Source: Leifsonia tongyongensis (GTDB lineage Bacteria > Actinomycetota > Actinomycetes > Actinomycetales > Microbacteriaceae). From it: 64,000 nt of DNA. Positions within the stretch are counted from its first letter, which is position 1. Every line of letters starts with the position of its first letter. Shown here one piece after another: positions 1-7,864 of the stretch. The notes under the pieces are model-generated. The model did not search any database. It saw only the letters and a list, made by a program, of their open reading frames with translations, and was not told where the DNA came from. The position numbers and the translations under genes are program-made. The stretch covers positions 1,054,001 to 1,118,000 of the forward strand of contig NZ_JAAGWY010000001.1 in NCBI RefSeq assembly GCF_010686705.1. Direction: 5' to 3'.

Positions 1-926
1 GGTTCCCCACCATCGCCCCGGAGACACGCGCCCGCGTCTTGCGCGCGATCGAGGAAATGGACTATCGCCCCAGCAAGATCGCGCGCATCCTCAAACGCGG
101 CCGATCGGGATTGGTTGCTCTGGTGCTCCCGGAACTGGACACACCCTACTTTGCCGAATTGACCCGAGCGTTCGTCGAGCTCGGAGGCGAACGCGGATTC
201 ACCGTCATCATCGACCAGACCGACGGCGACCCTCAGCGAGAGCTCGAACTCATCAATCAATCCGACCACGGAACGCTCTTCGACGGTGTCATCGTCAGCC
301 CACTCGGTCTTGCTGACACCGACGCAGACGCGATCTCGTCAGAGCGGCCAGTGGTATTTCTCGGTGAGGAGACACACCCCGGCTTCGACCACGTACGGAT
401 TGATAACTTCGCCGCAGCGCGCGAAGCCACCGCCCATCTACTCGACTCCGGGCGACGCAAAGTTGCCGCACTCGGCGCCCAAAGAACGCTGGTCCGATCG
501 AGCAGTATTCGACTGCTGGGCTATCGGCAAGCCCTTGAGGACGCCGGCGTCGCTTTCGATCCTGACCTGATCGGATACGTCGAGGAATTCCGCCGGCCTG
601 ATGGTGCCGCGGCAATGGCACGGCTTCTCGATGGGCCGACAGTCCCCGACGCCGTGTTCTGCTTCTCCGACCCGCTTGCGCTGGGCGCGATGAGAACTCT
701 GCACGAGCGAGGATTGCGCATCCCTGAAGACGTCGCACTCGTCGGCTTCGACGATATCGAGGACGGCCACTTCAGCTTCCCGACCCTCTCAAGCATTAGC
801 CCGGACAAATCATTCATCGCCTCCCGCGCACTGGAACTGCTTTCGGCACACATCGACGGCACGGCGGTCAAGCCAGGGGAATACCTCGCCCCACACCGTC
901 TTGTCGTTCGCGAAAGCTCTGTGTAA
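1..926 (+). CDS. LacI-family transcriptional regulator, 5' truncated
   Basis: The open frame is already running at base 3, so the start codon and most of the DNA-binding helix-turn-helix lie outside the window. The first visible residues (TIAPETRARVLRAIEEMDYRPS) match the end of the LacI HTH and hinge region, including the hinge-like PSKIARILKRGRSG. The rest is a periplasmic-binding-protein-like effector domain with the usual segments: an LVALVLPEL strand, DGVIVSPLG, VGFDDIEDG near the C-terminus, and a final LVVRESSV. Such proteins repress sugar-utilisation genes until a ligand binds. The regulated genes are not visible here. The family is clear; the ligand is unknown. Confidence 0.9.
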   Translation, partial: FPTIAPETRARVLRAIEEMDYRPSKIARILKRGRSGLVALVLPELDTPYFAELTRAFVELGGERGFTVIIDQTDGDPQRELELINQSDHGTLFDGVIVSPLGLADTDADAISSERPVVFLGEETHPGFDHVRIDNFAAAREATAHLLDSGRRKVAALGAQRTLVRSSSIRLLGYRQALEDAGVAFDPDLIGYVEEFRRPDGAAAMARLLDGPTVPDAVFCFSDPLALGAMRTLHERGLRIPEDVALVGFDDIEDGHFSFPTLSSISPDKSFIASRALELLSAHIDGTAVKPGEYLAPHRLVVRESSV

Positions 927-1249
927 CGCCCCAAACGGATGGCGAAGGGAATGGCCCTGCGTTTTGGATGAGGTCTAGGAGCATCTCATCGACACACCCC
1001 AGCTCTCGGCGAGAGAGACCTCGATCGGGTGAGGCGGCGGCGGATGCTCGGCGCGAACGAAGGTGCGGGCCATTCGCGTTCCCGATCACCGGCGATTGCC
1101 AATCGGTCCGGCCCGGCTCGTTTCTGTGCCGACAGGTCGGGGTGTCTTACGCGCAACCCGCCCTCACCTTCGGCGCGATCGAAGTCAGCATTGGCGCGAT
1201 TCTGGTGGCCGGCTCATGGTTCAGGTCGAGTCCACAACGCAGATCGGTC
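927..1249. other. intergenic stretch without a supported gene
   Basis: This lies between the 3' ends of the convergent LacI-type gene and VOC gene. The open frames crossing it have no ribosome binding site and read as random, Arg/Ser-rich shadows. A short inverted repeat (GATGAGGT at 967-974 with ATCTCATC at 983-990) could be a weak bidirectional terminator, but no T-run follows it. Confidence 0.5.
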
Positions 1250-1624
1250 TCAGGGGGTCGGGCGTGAGAAGAGATTCACGAGGTTGCCATCAGGATCGCG
1301 GAACAGGGTGGACCTGTTCCCCCAGGGCATCGTGGTCGGCTCGAGCACGATGTCCTCGAGCACGTCCTGCAGTCGAGCAAACTCCGCGTCGACGTCCGTG
1401 ACGAGGAATTCGACGATGATCGTGTCGTTGCTGCCCGGTTTCGGGGCGTCGTCGCCGAGCATCGCGACGGTTACTGTGCTCGCGATCGCGATGGTGCCGG
1501 TGGCCGTTCGGAACTCCGCGAAGACAGGAGCCGGCCGCGCGGCGAGAGTGCCCGTGACGGCTTCGTAGAAACGAACGAGCCTGTCGACGTCGTGAGTGAT
1601 GATGCGGATCGATGCGAGGTCCAT
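1250..1624 (-). CDS. VOC-fold (glyoxalase/bleomycin-resistance-like) protein
   Basis: A 124-residue protein of the vicinal oxygen chelate superfamily. It shows the N-terminal IRIITHDVDRLVRFYEAVTG pattern (first beta strand plus the helix that follows) and the C-terminal FRDPDGNLVNLFSRP strand typical of single-domain VOC proteins. These act as metal-dependent lyases, dioxygenases or drug-binding proteins, and the exact activity cannot be read from the sequence. It lies 76 bases downstream of the WYL regulator on the same strand, so the two may be co-transcribed, with the regulator controlling it. An AAGGAAGA-type ribosome binding site precedes the ATG. Confidence 0.85.
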   Translation of the reverse strand: MDLASIRIITHDVDRLVRFYEAVTGTLAARPAPVFAEFRTATGTIAIASTVTVAMLGDDAPKPGSNDTIIVEFLVTDVDAEFARLQDVLEDIVLEPTTMPWGNRSTLFRDPDGNLVNLFSRPTP

Positions 1625-1700
1625 GGTCTTCCTTTCAGCCGGGCCGTTTGGCTCGACGTGTCCAGGATCGGCCAGACGCGCGACAACGTCCTGTCGGTGT

Positions 1701-2408
1701 TTAGGGCGAATTCTCGCTCAAGCCGACCATCCGGAGCTCTCCCTCGACGATGCCGAGATCCTCCACGCGCAGCGGGCGCCGCGGTGGTCGCTCGCCCGTA
1801 GGCTTCGCCTCGGTGATGCGGTCGCCTCGGAATGCGCGAACGCCGTCGCGCAGCCGGCACCAGGCGATCAAGTACCAGTCGCTGCCCTTTCCGACGAATC
1901 CCATGGGTTCGACGTTTCGCGAGGTCGCGATGCCGTTGCGATCGGTATAGATGATCTGTAGAACGTGCCCGGTTCGCAATGCGTTGGCCAGTTCGCGCGG
2001 CGCGTCATTCGACCTATGCTCGCCGAGCAGGTGGATGCGGGTCGCTAGGTCCGCTGTCTCTCTGAGGCTGCGATCGTCTGTGACGGCGACAACCTTGCGG
2101 AGCGCCGACGTCGCCGCATCGCGGAATGGACTGGTGGCCAGCGTACCCAGAGCGACTATTACGGCGAGTGCCTCGTCGACAGTGAACCCCAGGGGTGCCA
2201 GGGTGTGCCCCGAATCAAGGCAGTAGCCTCCGGTGCGGCCAGGTTCTGCCCAAATGGGAACTCCGCTTTGTTGCAACGCCGACAAGTCCCGCTCGATCGT
2301 CCGGGAGCTGACAGCGAACTTCTCGGCAAGCCACCGGGCACTCCTCGGGCGCGGCGCCACCGCCCGCAGCTCCTCGACGAGTGCGTAGAGACGGTCGGTG
2401 CGATTCAC
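1701..2408 (-). CDS. YafY-type HTH/WYL-domain transcriptional regulator
   Basis: A 235-residue protein with an N-terminal winged HTH of the HTH_11 type (residues about 1-60, containing RSARWLAEKFAVSSRTIERD) and a WYL ligand-sensing domain (about 130-205). The WYL domain includes the diagnostic DWYLIAWCRLRDGVRAFR, where the W-Y-L triad is visible. WYL regulators bind small ligands or nucleic acid and often control an adjacent enzyme. The neighbouring VOC gene, transcribed in the same direction just downstream, is the likely target. It lacks the C-terminal WCX extension seen in longer family members. The start ATG at 2408 was chosen because the HTH begins right after it. Confidence 0.9.
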   Translation of the reverse strand: MNRTDRLYALVEELRAVAPRPRSARWLAEKFAVSSRTIERDLSALQQSGVPIWAEPGRTGGYCLDSGHTLAPLGFTVDEALAVIVALGTLATSPFRDAATSALRKVVAVTDDRSLRETADLATRIHLLGEHRSNDAPRELANALRTGHVLQIIYTDRNGIATSRNVEPMGFVGKGSDWYLIAWCRLRDGVRAFRGDRITEAKPTGERPPRRPLRVEDLGIVEGELRMVGLSENSP

Positions 2409-2857
2409 ACCTCGACCCTAGTTTCCAAATTTCGAGTCGCTGAGCACGACACCTGAATGGCGCAACCCAAAGCAGCGGTCAACTGCCACCTCACCGCCCG
2501 CAAGACGGACGCCATCCGCAACGTCGGCCAGATAGGGCTGCTCGGGCACTCCGCTGATCCGATCCGTTCCGAGGGAACGTCACTGAGTCGGCTGAGCTCA
2601 ATACCCCACTGAGCTTCCGTGGGAGCTGGGCGAAGCCGACACACGCTTGCTGCGGTTCGGCCACAGGACGGGCTCCCTGGCCCGCACGCGTGATCTCTCG
2701 GTCGGCCGGTGGAGTTGTCGCGAGCACTTCTCATCTGTTGCGGCGCCGCGGTTTTTGGGTGTTGTTAGATAGAACCCGCCAATTTGATTGTCTACACCTC
2801 TCAGAAAGACAATCTTCGTGGCGGAAAGACAATCTATGGTGACGGTCCACAAGTTTG
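2409..2857. other. intergenic stretch, no convincing gene
   Basis: About 450 bases between the start of the WYL regulator and the 3' end of dnaB. Several short frames of 50-110 codons exist on both strands, but none has a recognisable domain, a ribosome binding site or plausible codon use. The only clear structure is the repeat cluster at 2786-2835, described separately. Confidence 0.5.
2786..2835. promoter_or_regulatory. possible operator: inverted plus direct repeats of AGACAATC
   Basis: A perfect 8-base inverted repeat, GATTGTCT (2786-2793) and AGACAATC (2807-2814), is followed by a third half-site. The 12-mer GAAAGACAATCT occurs at 2804-2815 and again at 2824-2835, exactly 20 bases apart, about two helical turns. 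The spacing and symmetry look like a cooperative protein-binding site. No obvious gene starts next to it: the nearest start is the WYL regulator at 2408. The binding protein and function are unknown. Confidence 0.4.
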
Positions 2858-4231
2858 CTAGATCGGCGCCATATCCGTGAAACGCGAGTAGTGCCCCTGG
2901 AACGCGACGGTCACTGTACGGGTCGGACCGTTGCGGTGCTTGGCCACGATGAGGTCGGCTTCGCCCGCACGCGGATTGTCTTTCTCGTAAGCGCTCTCGC
3001 GGTGGAGGAGGATCACCATGTCGGCATCCTGCTCGATCGACCCGGACTCACGGAGGTCGCTCAGAGCGGGAAGCTTGTCCGCGCGCTGCTCGGGACCACG
3101 GTTGAGCTGGGACAGCGCGATCACGGGCACCTGGAGTTCCTTCGCGAGAAGCTTGAGAGCACGGGAGAACTCGCTGACCTCCTGCTGCCGGCTCTCTACG
3201 CGCTTGCCGCTCGTCATGAGCTGCAGGTAGTCGATGATGACCATCTTGAGGCCCACCCGCTGCTTGAGCCGGCGGCATTTCGCGCGGATCTCGACAAGGG
3301 TCATGTTGGGGCTGTCGTCGATGTAGAGCGGTGCGTCGTTGATGCGGCCGCGGGTGGATGCGATGGTCGTCCAGTCTCGGTTGTCGACGGTTCCCTTGCG
3401 CATGCTCTGCAGGGGCACGGATGCTTCAGCCGAGAGCAGACGCATCGCGATCTCGCTGCGCCCCATCTCGAGGGAGAAGAAGATGGTCGGCATGTCGTGC
3501 TTGATCGCTGCGGCGCGGGCGAAGTCGAGCGCGAGGGTCGACTTACCGAGAGCCGGGCGAGCCGCGACGATGATCATCTGCCCGGGGTGGAGGCCGTTCG
3601 TGAGTTCGTCGAGCTCGGCGAAGCCGGTGGGAACGCCGGTCATTGACCCGTCTTTGTGCTTTGCCGCCTCGATCTCGTCGATCGCGACGGTCACGGCCTC
3701 GGTGAGGGGGACGTAGTCCTCGCTGTCCGTCGAGCCGGTGACAGCGTAGATCTCCGCCTGCGCGTTGTTGACGAGGTCGAGCACCTCACCCTCGGCGGCG
3801 TAGCCCATCTGCGTGATGCGTGTGCCCGCCTCCACGAGCCGGCGCAGCAGTGCCCGCTCCGCGACGATGGAGGCGTAGTAGCCGGCGTTGGCGGCCGTCG
3901 GGACGAGCCCTGTCAGGGTGTGGAGGTAGTCGGCGCCACCGGCGCGCGAGAGCTCGCCCGCCTTCGTCAGTTCGTCGGTGACGGCGATGACGTCTGTGGG
4001 CTCTCCGTGGGAGTAGAGCGACAGGATGGCGTCGTAGATGATCTCGTGCTTCGGGATGTAGAAGTCGGTGCCGCGCACGACTTCGACGACGTCGGCCACC
4101 GCATCCTTGCTGAGGAGCATGCCGCCCAGGGCGCTCTGTTCGGCCAGAAGGTCGTGGGGAGGGGTGCGTTCCGTCTGCCTGCTCTCGCCTGGCTGTCGCT
4201 GCTCGGCCAGACCCAGATGGGCAATGGACAC
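2858..4231 (-). CDS. dnaB: replicative DNA helicase DnaB
   Basis: A 457-residue RecA-type hexameric helicase that unwinds DNA at the replication fork. An N-terminal DnaB domain (about 25-130, LLAEQSALGGMLLSKDAV) is followed by the C-terminal ATPase domain. That domain has Walker A ARPALGKST, Walker B MVIIDYLQLM, the SLEMG segment, and arginine-finger and tail motifs (SGSIEQDADMVILLHR). Length is normal and there is no intein, which actinobacterial DnaB often carries. The unusual leader MSIAHLGLAEQRQ is typical of the family here. It lies downstream of the rpsF-ssb-rpsR-rplI cluster, separated by about 500 bases that probably hold its own promoter. A matching DciA helicase loader is encoded at 27.8 kb. 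Confidence 0.98.
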   Translation of the reverse strand: MSIAHLGLAEQRQPGESRQTERTPPHDLLAEQSALGGMLLSKDAVADVVEVVRGTDFYIPKHEIIYDAILSLYSHGEPTDVIAVTDELTKAGELSRAGGADYLHTLTGLVPTAANAGYYASIVAERALLRRLVEAGTRITQMGYAAEGEVLDLVNNAQAEIYAVTGSTDSEDYVPLTEAVTVAIDEIEAAKHKDGSMTGVPTGFAELDELTNGLHPGQMIIVAARPALGKSTLALDFARAAAIKHDMPTIFFSLEMGRSEIAMRLLSAEASVPLQSMRKGTVDNRDWTTIASTRGRINDAPLYIDDSPNMTLVEIRAKCRRLKQRVGLKMVIIDYLQLMTSGKRVESRQQEVSEFSRALKLLAKELQVPVIALSQLNRGPEQRADKLPALSDLRESGSIEQDADMVILLHRESAYEKDNPRAGEADLIVAKHRNGPTRTVTVAFQGHYSRFTDMAPI

Positions 4232-4452
4232 CCCGGCCTCCTTTTCGTTTTCGTCGGTGCCCTGATGGGCGCGAGCGTGTCGTGCTTTCCTTCAGTGAAC
4301 CGCGATCGATCTGTCGTATCCGGCGGCTCGCCGGACACGTCGATACTCCCAGGAGCCGGCGACATTCCGGGGCTCCTCGAATCGCATTGTCCTCGCCGTC
4401 ATCCGGCGTCGCCCCACACTAGGAGGCACGCTCGGCGCGCCACAACTCGCCC

Positions 4453-4651
4453 TGTGGATAACGATGTGGAGAATCTGCGCGAAACGCCGCCCGCTATGTG
4501 CACAACCTGTGGGCAATCCTGTGGACTACGAAAGAATTTCAGGGGTTATATACCCGCTGACCAGGATTTTAGTTTCCCCCACCCTGTGTGTAGAAACTTG
4601 TTTAAACGTCGCGTCGAAGCTTGCCCCCATTGTGGGTGACCCTGTGTACAA
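4453..4651 (-). promoter_or_regulatory. cluster of DnaA-box-like sites upstream of dnaB
   Basis: A perfect DnaA box (TGTGGATAA, 4453-4461) is followed in the same orientation by near matches: TGTGGAGAA (4465-4473), TGTGGGCAA (4508-4516), TGTGGACTA (4520-4528), TGTGGGTGA (4631-4639) and TGTGTACAA (4643-4651). The stretch is non-coding and lies between the rplI terminator and the dnaB start. It could mediate DnaA control of dnaB or titrate DnaA. Only the first box is a strict match. Confidence 0.5.
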
Positions 4652-4688
4652 AGTTGTGACAAAGGCTTGCGCTGGGCCGTTAAACAGG

Positions 4689-4718
4689 TGTAGCGGCGGA
4701 CTCGCGTCCGCCGCTACA
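4689..4718 (-). terminator. hairpin terminator after rplI
   Basis: A perfect 12-bp stem (TGTAGCGGCGGA with TCCGCCGCTACA) with a 6-base loop, 19 bases past the rplI stop codon. The T-tract on the minus strand is weak, as is common in actinobacteria. It separates the ribosomal-protein operon from dnaB. Confidence 0.75.
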
Positions 4719-4737
4719 TCTGCGTTGCTTTTCGCGC

Positions 4738-5190
4738 CTACTTGGCGGCGACCACCTGCAGGGTGATCGTCGCGGAGAGGTCGTCGCGCAGGCGAATCGT
4801 CGCCTCGTGCTCGCCGACCACCTTGATGGGGTTGGGGAGTTCGATCTTGCGCTTGTCGAGGGTGCCGATTCCGGCTGCTTCGACGGCTGCTGCGACGTCC
4901 GAGGTCTTGACCGAGCCGAAGAGGCGGCCTTCGCTGCCGGCCTTGACCGTCAGCTTGACCTTGGTCGCCTCGAGCTTGGCTTTGAGGTCCTGGGCTTCTT
5001 CGATGGTGGCCAGTTCGCGAGCGGTGCGTGCCGCCTTGATCTGGTCGACCTGCTTCTCGCCACCACGGGACCACGCCACAGCGAAGCCCTGGGGGATGAG
5101 GTAGTTGCGGGCGTAGCCGTTCTTGACGTCGACGACGTCGCCGGCGGCTCCGAGGCCGGAGACCTCGTGGGTCAGAATGAGTTTCGACAT
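4738..5190 (-). CDS. rplI: 50S ribosomal protein bL9
   Basis: A 150-residue protein with the bL9 N-terminal domain signature ([37 protein letters not shown]), a long connecting helix rich in Lys/Glu, and the C-terminal domain ([18 protein letters not shown]). bL9 binds 23S rRNA at the base of the L1 stalk and helps reading-frame maintenance. It is the last gene of the rpsF-ssb-rpsR-rplI operon, 12 bases after rpsR, and a strong hairpin follows it. Confidence 0.98.
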   Translation of the reverse strand: MSKLILTHEVSGLGAAGDVVDVKNGYARNYLIPQGFAVAWSRGGEKQVDQIKAARTARELATIEEAQDLKAKLEATKVKLTVKAGSEGRLFGSVKTSDVAAAVEAAGIGTLDKRKIELPNPIKVVGEHEATIRLRDDLSATITLQVVAAK

Positions 5191-5202
5191 GTCTTCCGGC
5201 TC

Positions 5203-5466
5203 CTAACGGCCCGAGCCGGCGTAGGGCAGGAGCGCCATCTCGCGCGCGTTCTTGACGGCGCGGGCGATGAGGCGCTGCTCCTGCACGGAGACACCGGTGA
5301 TGCGGCGAGCGCGGATCTTGCCACGCTCGGAGATGAACTTACGCAGGGTTGCAACGTCCTTGTAGTCGATGACTCCGACTCGGATCGACTTCGCGGGGGC
5401 GGCGTTCTTGCCGTCCTTGCCCTTGCGGATCGGCTTGCGGCGGTCGCCGCTCGACTTTCCAGCCAT
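5203..5466 (-). CDS. rpsR: 30S ribosomal protein bS18
   Basis: An 87-residue bS18 with a basic N-terminus and the conserved core [19 protein letters not shown], ending in the [28 protein letters not shown] block. bS18 pairs with bS6 in the 30S platform. No Cys zinc-ribbon residues are visible, so this is the zinc-independent form. An AAAGGAAATC ribosome binding site precedes the ATG. It lies between ssb (85 bases upstream) and rplI. Confidence 0.98.
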   Translation of the reverse strand: MAGKSSGDRRKPIRKGKDGKNAAPAKSIRVGVIDYKDVATLRKFISERGKIRARRITGVSVQEQRLIARAVKNAREMALLPYAGSGR

Positions 5467-5551
5467 GATTTCCTTTACTTTCGTTTAAGTGTGTGTTTCG
5501 CGACGGCTTCCGCGACCGGGGAGCTGGGCTCCGTGGCGCGGGATCGCATAC

Positions 5552-6046
5552 CTAGAAGGGGGTCTCGTCGTTGAAGTTGCCGGGGGCGCTCCACACATCC
5601 GCTCCCGAGGAGGAGTCGGAGGAGGGTGCCGCGGCAGCCCACGGTTCGTCGACGGCGCCGGCAGGCGAGCCGCCGCGCGACGACTGTGCGCGCGTGATCG
5701 AGGCGGTGGCGTAACGGAGCGACGGCCCGATCTCGTCGATTTCCAGCTCGATGGACGTGCGCTTCTCACCTTCCTTCGTCTCGTACGAACGCTGCTTGAG
5801 ACGCCCCGTTGCGATGACTCGGGATCCCTTGGTCAGCGAACCCGCGACGTGTTCGGCGAATTCACGCCAGACGCTCGCGCGCAGGAACAGGGCCTCGCCA
5901 TCTTTCCAGTCGTTGGTCGCGCGGTCGAAGCTGCGCGGAGTGGATGCGATGGTGAAGTTGGCAACCGCCAGCCCGTTCTGCGTGTAGCGCAGCTCCGGGT
6001 CGCTGGTGAGGTTGCCCACCACGGTGATTACGGTCTCGCCGGCCAT
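5552..6046 (-). CDS. ssb: single-stranded DNA-binding protein
   Basis: A 164-residue SSB. The OB-fold domain spans about residues 3-110 ([22 protein letters not shown], then [26 protein letters not shown] and [17 protein letters not shown]). A Gly/Ser/Ala-rich disordered tail follows and ends in the acidic tip DETPF, the site that recruits replication and repair proteins. The ATG at 6046 was chosen because it starts the OB fold directly. A frame open further upstream is only overlap with rpsF. The start lies 4 bases from the rpsF stop, so translation is probably coupled. Confidence 0.97.
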   Translation of the reverse strand: MAGETVITVVGNLTSDPELRYTQNGLAVANFTIASTPRSFDRATNDWKDGEALFLRASVWREFAEHVAGSLTKGSRVIATGRLKQRSYETKEGEKRTSIELEIDEIGPSLRYATASITRAQSSRGGSPAGAVDEPWAAAAPSSDSSSGADVWSAPGNFNDETPF

Positions 6047-6050
6047 CGGA

Positions 6051-6437
6051 CTAGGCGGTCTTCTCGGCGGGAGCGGCCTTGGCGGGAGCGGCAGCCTTGC
6101 GGGCGGCCTTCTCGTCGGCGAGCTTGGCGGCAGCGGCGACCTGTGCGATCGCCTCTTCGGCACGGAGCACCTTGGTGCGCATGACGGCCTCGCTGAGCTT
6201 CAGCTGGCGGTCGAGCTCCTTGGTGGTCTCACCGGTCGCGGTCAACTGCACGACGGCGTAGATGCCTTCGGTCTTCTTGTTGATCTCGTAGGCGAGACGG
6301 CGGCGGCCCCAGATGTCGACGCTGTCGACCGTTCCACCGTCGTTACGAACGACGTTGAGGAACTTGTCAAGGCTGGGAGCTACGGTGCGCTCGTCGATCT
6401 CTGGATCGAGGATGACCATCAACTCGTACTGATGCAT
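6051..6437 (-). CDS. rpsF: 30S ribosomal protein bS6
   Basis: A 128-residue bS6 ([21 protein letters not shown], then [23 protein letters not shown] and [18 protein letters not shown]). An Ala/Lys-rich tail, common in actinobacteria, extends the C-terminus. The start at 6437 is fixed by the near-perfect Shine-Dalgarno just upstream; a longer in-frame extension to 6506 is rejected. It is the first gene of the rpsF-ssb-rpsR-rplI operon, and the protein binds bS18 and 16S rRNA. Confidence 0.97.
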   Translation of the reverse strand: MHQYELMVILDPEIDERTVAPSLDKFLNVVRNDGGTVDSVDIWGRRRLAYEINKKTEGIYAVVQLTATGETTKELDRQLKLSEAVMRTKVLRAEEAIAQVAAAAKLADEKAARKAAAPAKAAPAEKTA

Positions 6438-6445
6438 GACTAACC

Positions 6446-6455
6446 CACCTCCTTT
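6446..6455 (-). promoter_or_regulatory. strong Shine-Dalgarno of rpsF
   Basis: On the minus strand this reads AAAGGAGGTG, ending 8 bases before the ATG at 6437. It is close to the perfect anti-16S sequence and decides the rpsF start. Confidence 0.8.
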
Positions 6456-6590
6456 GGACTTAGCGGTTACAGACGGTCTGTAACAGGAGGGTTCTACATC
6501 TGTCATCCGGGCACTCTGCGCCCAGACAACCTACCCAGCGTACCTGACGCGTCCTCGCCCCGCCACTCCGCCCCCTCCCCACACTTACTC

Positions 6591-6667
6591 CGCCGAGAAT
6601 CACTCACCGGGCCGACAGTCAGTGCCCCATTGGTGACAGCCGGCTGGATCGAGTCATCTCGGCCGAG
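6591..6667. repeat. imperfect palindromic element, copy 1
   Basis: A nested imperfect hairpin: CGCCGAGAATCACT at the left pairs roughly with AGTCATCTCGGCCG at the right, and an inner GCCGACAGTCA pairs with TGACAGCCGGC. The same words in the same order (CGAGAATCAC, then GCCGACAGTCA, then a TCTCGGCCG end) occur at 33351-33428. This suggests a dispersed REP-like element. Its right edge overlaps the last codons of the AbiEi-like gene. Confidence 0.5.
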
Positions 6668-7622
6668 CACGGCTTGGCCGAAGGCCGGCGCCGATCAGGC
6701 GCCGGCGGAGTGAGTCCGGCGCAAGCGCGACCTCCCACGTCCACCTGCAGACGCCCTTTCCCGTCGATCGGAGCCTGTCTTCGCGGATCTTCTCGCTCCA
6801 CACAATCTCGGCCATGTCTCTTCCTCGTGTGTATTCCTCGCGTGTGTATTTCGCGTAGCCGTCGAACTCTCCGAACAGTTCATCCCACTCGAAGTCGGGG
6901 TAGTCTGCGCCGTCGGCGTGCGGAACCCTGGTCTGCAACTCCGGGGGTGGGAAGCCGAGTCGGTGTATGACCGCCCGACTGAGCGACTCGCCTGGGGATC
7001 CGGAACGATCGTCACTGAATTCCATAGCCAGGCGAGCCCGACGACACCCGCGCCGCGGTCCTTCACTCTTCAGTCGTTCGAGTAGCAATTCCGCCGGCAC
7101 GCCTGCCGCCGGATGGCCGTTCGGAAGCCGGATCGTTGCCTTCGTCCCATGGTCCAGCGTCGCAACCGCCGATTCGAACGGTGAAGACTTCGCGAGGTCG
7201 AGCAGAGTGCGTTCGATCGAGGTCACCAGGAAGTCGTCGAGTTGCACGACATCGTCGGCGTCGATTCGGTCGTGGTGCCAGACGATGCCGTTTCCCGAAT
7301 GGGCCGGGCGGTCCCCGAACGCAACGAGATGTGTCTGAGCGGGCCAGCGGCCGATGATCGGAATGCCCCAGAGGAGAGCGGCGGACTGGTGCGAGAACAC
7401 GATTTCACGACGACGCGTTTCGCGCACGGCGACGAGGACTGCCCCGTAACGAGCGTCGTCGGTGGCCTGCTGCCAGAACGGTGTCGGAATGTATGCACCC
7501 CTCCTCAGGCGAACGAGCTCGCCCCGGGCGGCCCGCTTGCTGAGTTGCGGCCCATCGCGCAACTCATCGGGCTCATTCCTAGTCAGGGTCAGGTGGTCTC
7601 GTGCGTGCTGGACGGTGTTCAT
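6654..7622 (-). CDS. AbiEi-like / DUF559-type protein (orphan antitoxin-like)
   Basis: A 322-residue protein. The N-terminus (about 1-60: TRNEPDELRDGPQLSKRAARGELVRLRRGAYIPT) is the winged-HTH domain of type IV AbiEi-family antitoxins. The middle carries the conserved SHQSAALLWGIPI and DDFLVTSIERTLLDLA motifs. The C-terminal region (PDFEWDELFGEFDGYAKY, then IVWSEKIREDRLRSTG, then CRWTWE) resembles the endonuclease-like (Vsr/DUF559) fold often fused to it in actinobacteria. No AbiEii nucleotidyltransferase toxin gene lies beside it, so a working toxin-antitoxin pair is not supported. The ATG at 7622 was chosen at the start of the conserved domain; an upstream in-frame ATG (7736) has no ribosome binding site. 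Confidence 0.75.
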   Translation of the reverse strand: MNTVQHARDHLTLTRNEPDELRDGPQLSKRAARGELVRLRRGAYIPTPFWQQATDDARYGAVLVAVRETRRREIVFSHQSAALLWGIPIIGRWPAQTHLVAFGDRPAHSGNGIVWHHDRIDADDVVQLDDFLVTSIERTLLDLAKSSPFESAVATLDHGTKATIRLPNGHPAAGVPAELLLERLKSEGPRRGCRRARLAMEFSDDRSGSPGESLSRAVIHRLGFPPPELQTRVPHADGADYPDFEWDELFGEFDGYAKYTREEYTRGRDMAEIVWSEKIREDRLRSTGKGVCRWTWEVALAPDSLRRRLIGAGLRPSRARPR

Positions 7623-7821
7623 CCGACCATCGTCTCGGGCCCAGTCGGGCCCGCGAGCGGAAATCGGGCAACCTGTGCATACCCGGTTCGGGAGTTCCCT
7701 TGGGGAGGGAGCATCCCGCGTTGGCGCCCCATCCACCCAGGATCACCGTTCACGCCCAGATGACCCGCTGTGCCGGTGACTTTCGGCTGAAGCAGTGACA
7801 CTCGGCGCCGGGTTGGACGTT

Positions 7822-7857
7822 GGGGAGTGGTGGGCGGGGGAGTGGTGGGCGGGGGAG
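7822..7857. repeat. short tandem repeat, period 15
   Basis: Two and a third units of a G-rich 15-mer (GGGAGTGGTGGGCGG), immediately downstream of the cca stop codon. It is probably a slippage product with no known role. Confidence 0.7.
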
Positions 7858-7864
7858 GGGCGCG

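Noticed and set aside
2458-2613. Short frame (51 codons) in the gap before dnaB
   Set aside because: No ribosome binding site, no similarity to a known family, and overlaps several equally poor frames.
2858-4231. Intein in dnaB
   Set aside because: The helicase core is continuous from Walker A to the last motif, with normal length.
7822-7857. G-rich 15-base tandem repeat as a CRISPR or VNTR
   Set aside because: Only two and a third units, no spacers and no cas genes anywhere in the window.
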